Part shown: positions 32,815 to 35,098 of the stretch, in pieces
Layout of the letters: every line of letters begins with the position of its first letter
Numbering within the stretch: position 1 is the stretch's first letter
Source of the DNA: Escherichia albertii NBRC 107761 = DSM 17582
GTDB taxonomy: Bacteria; Pseudomonadota; Gammaproteobacteria; Enterobacterales; Enterobacteriaceae
Reading direction: 5' to 3'
DNA length: 35,098 nucleotides
Assembly (NCBI RefSeq): GCF_000759775.1
Contig: NZ_BBMY01000038.1
Location: forward strand, 1 to 35,098
Program-made: the position numbers and the translations under genes
Notes under the pieces: model-generated
The model's database searches: none
The model's input: the letters and a program-made list of their open reading frames with translations, nothing else
What the model was told of the DNA's origin: nothing

Positions 32815-33957
32815 ATGATAAACGGACTTAATAATACCAATTCCGCGGCTTCAATAGTTTTAGATGCTGCAAATAAAGTTAATAACGGCTTTACAAAGTC
32901 GTGGAATGATATGTCATGTGCAGAAAAATTACTGAAAATTCTTAGTCTTGGTTTATGGAGTCCAAAGTATTCACCCAGTGAAAAACAAGAATACCAAGAG
33001 TTGTTAAGCGTTCTAAAGCCTGTATCTCCCAAATCTAATGAATTAGGCAGAGTGTATGCGCAATTTTCCGATGGTTCGTCTTTAAGTATTTCCGTCACTC
33101 GCAGCGAACTCATTGAAGCAGAGATTATCACGCCGGATAATAAAAAGACGACCGTGCTCCTGGAGTCAAACCAGGAAAATCGGCTATTAAACTCATTACC
33201 CGTCGATCGCCACATGCCATACATTCTGGTTCATAACTCCTTATCTGAGATGGACCTGACAACTCTTGCAGGTATGTACAACCAACTTAGTTTGACATCC
33301 TCGCTATCAGCAACGGTGATTCCTCATACCCCTCAAACAGATCCTCTTGGCGGGTCTGCACCATTCAGTTCTGTGTTTATGGATGCATGTCGAGGGCTCG
33401 GCACTGCAAAACTTTCAATCAATGGCGTTGATATCCCAGGAGAGGCACAAGAAACACTTCGCAATGCGCTAGGGCTTAGAAGTACAAACTCATCACCCGC
33501 TCAATATGTTGTTGAGAATGGCATTTCTCGCCATTATGCAGAGATGGTCGCACAGAACAGTAGCGGCACTGATGCGCAGAAAGATCAACTTGTGGATTTT
33601 TTATGTCAGCCCGGGGCAGCGACTGCCATATGCTCAGCCTTCTATCAATCCTTCAATGTACCAAGCTTAACGTTAACCCACACAAGAGTTGCTCAAGCTA
33701 GTCAACTCAATGCGGGAACTTCACAACCGTTGCCTAATGCTTGCCTCAACATAAGTCTCTCTCAAACACCAGGCGGAGACATTTACGTTGCCAGCCATAC
33801 CGGGGTTCAAATAATGGCACCAGAGGATCGCCCCAACGAGTTAGGAATGTTGACAAACCGAACCACTTATTCAGTGCCAAAAGATCTAAAATGTAAAATT
33901 AATGATATGGTAAGCGCCATAAAGCCACAATATGCCGCATCTGAAACATATCCGTAA
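32815..33957 (+). CDS. espG: EspG, effector acting on Golgi GTPases and tubulin
   Basis: EspG (380 aa from this start) is a VirA-family effector that binds ARF GTPases and PAK, acts as a Rab1 GAP, and disrupts Golgi traffic and microtubules. The family landmarks SWNDMSCAEK, PFSSVFMDACRGLG and AAATAICSAFYQSFNVP are present. The ATG at 32815 (MINGLNN) has a GAGGAG site 6 bases upstream; the ATG at 32794 has none. Compared with the EPEC protein I remember it differs at roughly a quarter to a third of positions and lacks the C-terminal few residues, so this allele looks divergent. It is divergent from ler, as in E. coli. Confidence 0.96.
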   Translation: MINGLNNTNSAASIVLDAANKVNNGFTKSWNDMSCAEKLLKILSLGLWSPKYSPSEKQEYQELLSVLKPVSPKSNELGRVYAQFSDGSSLSISVTRSELIEAEIITPDNKKTTVLLESNQENRLLNSLPVDRHMPYILVHNSLSEMDLTTLAGMYNQLSLTSSLSATVIPHTPQTDPLGGSAPFSSVFMDACRGLGTAKLSINGVDIPGEAQETLRNALGLRSTNSSPAQYVVENGISRHYAEMVAQNSSGTDAQKDQLVDFLCQPGAATAICSAFYQSFNVPSLTLTHTRVAQASQLNAGTSQPLPNACLNISLSQTPGGDIYVASHTGVQIMAPEDRPNELGMLTNRTTYSVPKDLKCKINDMVSAIKPQYAASETYP

Positions 33958-33978
33958 AATATTTAAAATGTGAGAACC

Positions 33979-34024
33979 AGGGCACTACTATTTTTATTTA
34001 TCAAAATTAAAATAGTGGTGCCCT
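33979..34024 (+). terminator. Hairpin after espG
   Basis: AGGGCACTACTATTTTTA (33979-33996) pairs with TAAAATAGTGGTGCCCT (34008-34024), with one G.U pair and one bulged base. It lies 21 bases after the espG stop. A clear T-run is missing, so it is a probable rather than certain terminator. Confidence 0.6.
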
Positions 34025-34114
34025 ATTGCTTCCCGCATAATAAAAATTTCCACCCTTAATCATTTCACAAATACAAATTAATCTTTTACACCTGCTTTCT
34101 CGCAGAAATAAAAA

Positions 34115-34933
34115 ATGAAACGAAATACATTAATTGCAATTTTTATTATAATACTAACAACAGTAATTGCATTTATTTTCTTTACCTGTAGCCATCACTA
34201 CCCAAAATCACCACAAGAATATTCTCTTTCGTTTATAAAACAATTACCAGATACGGTGAATTTATCATCTCTTACTTATAATAAAGAGGATAAATTCCTG
34301 TATGCCACCCAGAACAGTCCTGCGCAGCTAATCAAAATAACCAGGGATGGCGACATCATCAACAAAGCCCCGCTGCCTTTTATCTCTGATGCCGAAACCA
34401 TTGAGCACATACAAGGAAACCTTTTCGCAGCAGTAGATGAAAAAACGTCTGAACTATTCTTTTTTACAGTTACAAAAGATATGAGTATCTCCTTGCGAAA
34501 CAGAATTCAGTTAGAAAAATTCAATAAAAAAAATAGTGGTTTTGAAGGACTAGCATGGAAAGCAGATAATCGGATGCTGTTTGTCGCAAAAGAACGACGC
34601 CCTGCAGGCATGTTTGCCTATCAGCTTTCTCCAGATTTGCGAAGTGCAAAGCAAGTAACGATTCCAGAGGCACTAAATGATATACGTGTTAACGATATAT
34701 CCGGTCTGGACTTTAATAATGAAAGTCTGATGATTCTGTCCGACGAATCACGTAAGTTACTCAAGTTTAACCTGACAGAAATGTCTTTCGTTGAGATGAT
34801 GGACCTGACGAAAGGAAATCATAACTTAACCCGTGACTTGCCCCAACCTGAAGGTATTGTAACGTTGCCTGATGAAAGCATTTATATTGCTAGTGAACCT
34901 GATATCCTCGCTAAATTTGTCCCTCATAAGTAA
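34115..34933 (+). CDS. rorf1: Rorf1, membrane-anchored SdiA-regulated (YjiK-like) protein
   Basis: This 272-aa protein begins with a membrane anchor (about 6-24) and continues as a periplasmic beta-propeller-like domain of the SdiA-regulated/YjiK family. Repeated segments of the kind SLTYNKEDKFLYAT, GLAWKADNRMLFVAKE, GLDFNNESLMILSDES and GIVTLPDESIYIASEPD are spaced as propeller blades. It occupies the LEE rorf1 position next to espG. Its function in virulence is not established. The start at 34115 has a weak AGAAATAAAA leader. Confidence 0.9.
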   Translation: MKRNTLIAIFIIILTTVIAFIFFTCSHHYPKSPQEYSLSFIKQLPDTVNLSSLTYNKEDKFLYATQNSPAQLIKITRDGDIINKAPLPFISDAETIEHIQGNLFAAVDEKTSELFFFTVTKDMSISLRNRIQLEKFNKKNSGFEGLAWKADNRMLFVAKERRPAGMFAYQLSPDLRSAKQVTIPEALNDIRVNDISGLDFNNESLMILSDESRKLLKFNLTEMSFVEMMDLTKGNHNLTRDLPQPEGIVTLPDESIYIASEPDILAKFVPHK

Positions 34934-35098
34934 GTCGGTCACGGATCTTAATATTGAGCGACCAAATTTGGCAACACCGCTCCCTATTACAAAAAGAATA
35001 GTAAAAATGAACATCAAAACAAAAAGTCTAATAATTAAATAAACCTCAAAATACAATTAAAACTCAATTTGGCATTAACATAATTTACATCATTGGTG
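34934..35098. other. Right-edge flank, nothing recognised
   Basis: This AT-rich stretch follows rorf1 and shows no terminator with a T-run, no tRNA gene and no insertion sequence end. A reverse frame of 76 codons overlaps the rorf1 3' end and looks like a shadow. Confidence 0.5.

Noticed and set aside
34826-35056. Minus-strand 76-codon hydrophobic frame at the right edge
   Set aside because: About half overlaps rorf1 antisense, and the hydrophobic part comes from AT-rich DNA. No ribosome binding site was seen.
1-35098. Search for CRISPR arrays, tRNA or rRNA genes and complete insertion sequences
   Set aside because: I found no regularly spaced repeats, tRNA-like cloverleaf, rRNA segment, or transposase with terminal repeats in the window.

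Overview
The window is an almost complete locus of enterocyte effacement (LEE). This is the chromosomal pathogenicity island of attaching-and-effacing Escherichia that encodes a type III secretion system (T3SS), its secreted translocators and effectors, and the adhesin intimin. Every core LEE gene from rorf1/espG at the right edge to espF at the left edge is present, open and in the canonical E. coli order, drawn here as the reverse complement of the usual map. Placing espG and rorf1 next to and divergent from ler fits E. coli or E. albertii. It argues against Citrobacter rodentium, where, as I recall, these two genes sit elsewhere. Intimin looks beta-like. EspG appears unusually divergent from the EPEC protein I remember. 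An atypical EPEC/STEC lineage or E. albertii is therefore the likely host. No island-boundary tRNA or integrase gene is visible.

Layout, left to right. 1-771: the 3' end of an unrecognised flanking gene, then a non-coding stretch with inverted repeats and the LEE4 terminator. 772-6325 (minus strand): LEE4, transcribed sepL-espA-espD-espB-cesD2-escF-escG-espF (gatekeeper, filament, pore, needle, effector). 6468-7688: escD (plus). 7973-13127 (minus): LEE5, transcribed tir-cesT-eae. 13555-14792: map (minus) and cesF (plus). 15011-20927 (minus): LEE3, transcribed cesL-escV-escN-escO-escP-escQ-espH. 21107-24909 (plus): LEE2, espZ-escI-escJ-sepD-escC-cesD. 25289-26132 (minus): grlR-grlA. 26323-26787 (plus): etgA. 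26784-31684 (minus): LEE1, transcribed ler-escE-cesAB-escK-escL-escR-escS-escT-escU. 31685-32814: the LEE1 control region and a degenerate stretch. 32815-34933 (plus): espG and rorf1.

How it works together: Ler (H-NS-like antisilencer) with GrlA/GrlR switches on LEE1-LEE5. EscC/EscD/EscJ form the basal rings and EscR/S/T/U/V the export gate. EscN/O/L/Q/K form the ATPase and sorting platform; EscI/EscF/EscP form the rod, needle and ruler. EspA/EspB/EspD form the filament and pore. SepL/SepD/CesL order secretion, and CesAB, CesD, CesD2, CesT, CesF and EscE/EscG are chaperones. Effectors in the window are Tir, Map, EspF, EspG, EspH and EspZ. Intimin binds Tir in the host membrane to give intimate attachment.

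The system itself is well described, so I do not claim a new one. The items worth a second look are mostly regulatory and allelic. They are a three-codon minigene in the ler leader; a six-codon leader ORF that overlaps the grlR start; a GrlR that seems to have lost its C-terminus; a dense series of inverted repeats in the LEE2/LEE3 control region; a G6-A-G7 tract in the tir-cesT spacer; a trinucleotide microsatellite in tir; and two frame-broken coding remnants in intergenic DNA. Family lengths and reference motifs quoted below come from memory, not from a search.
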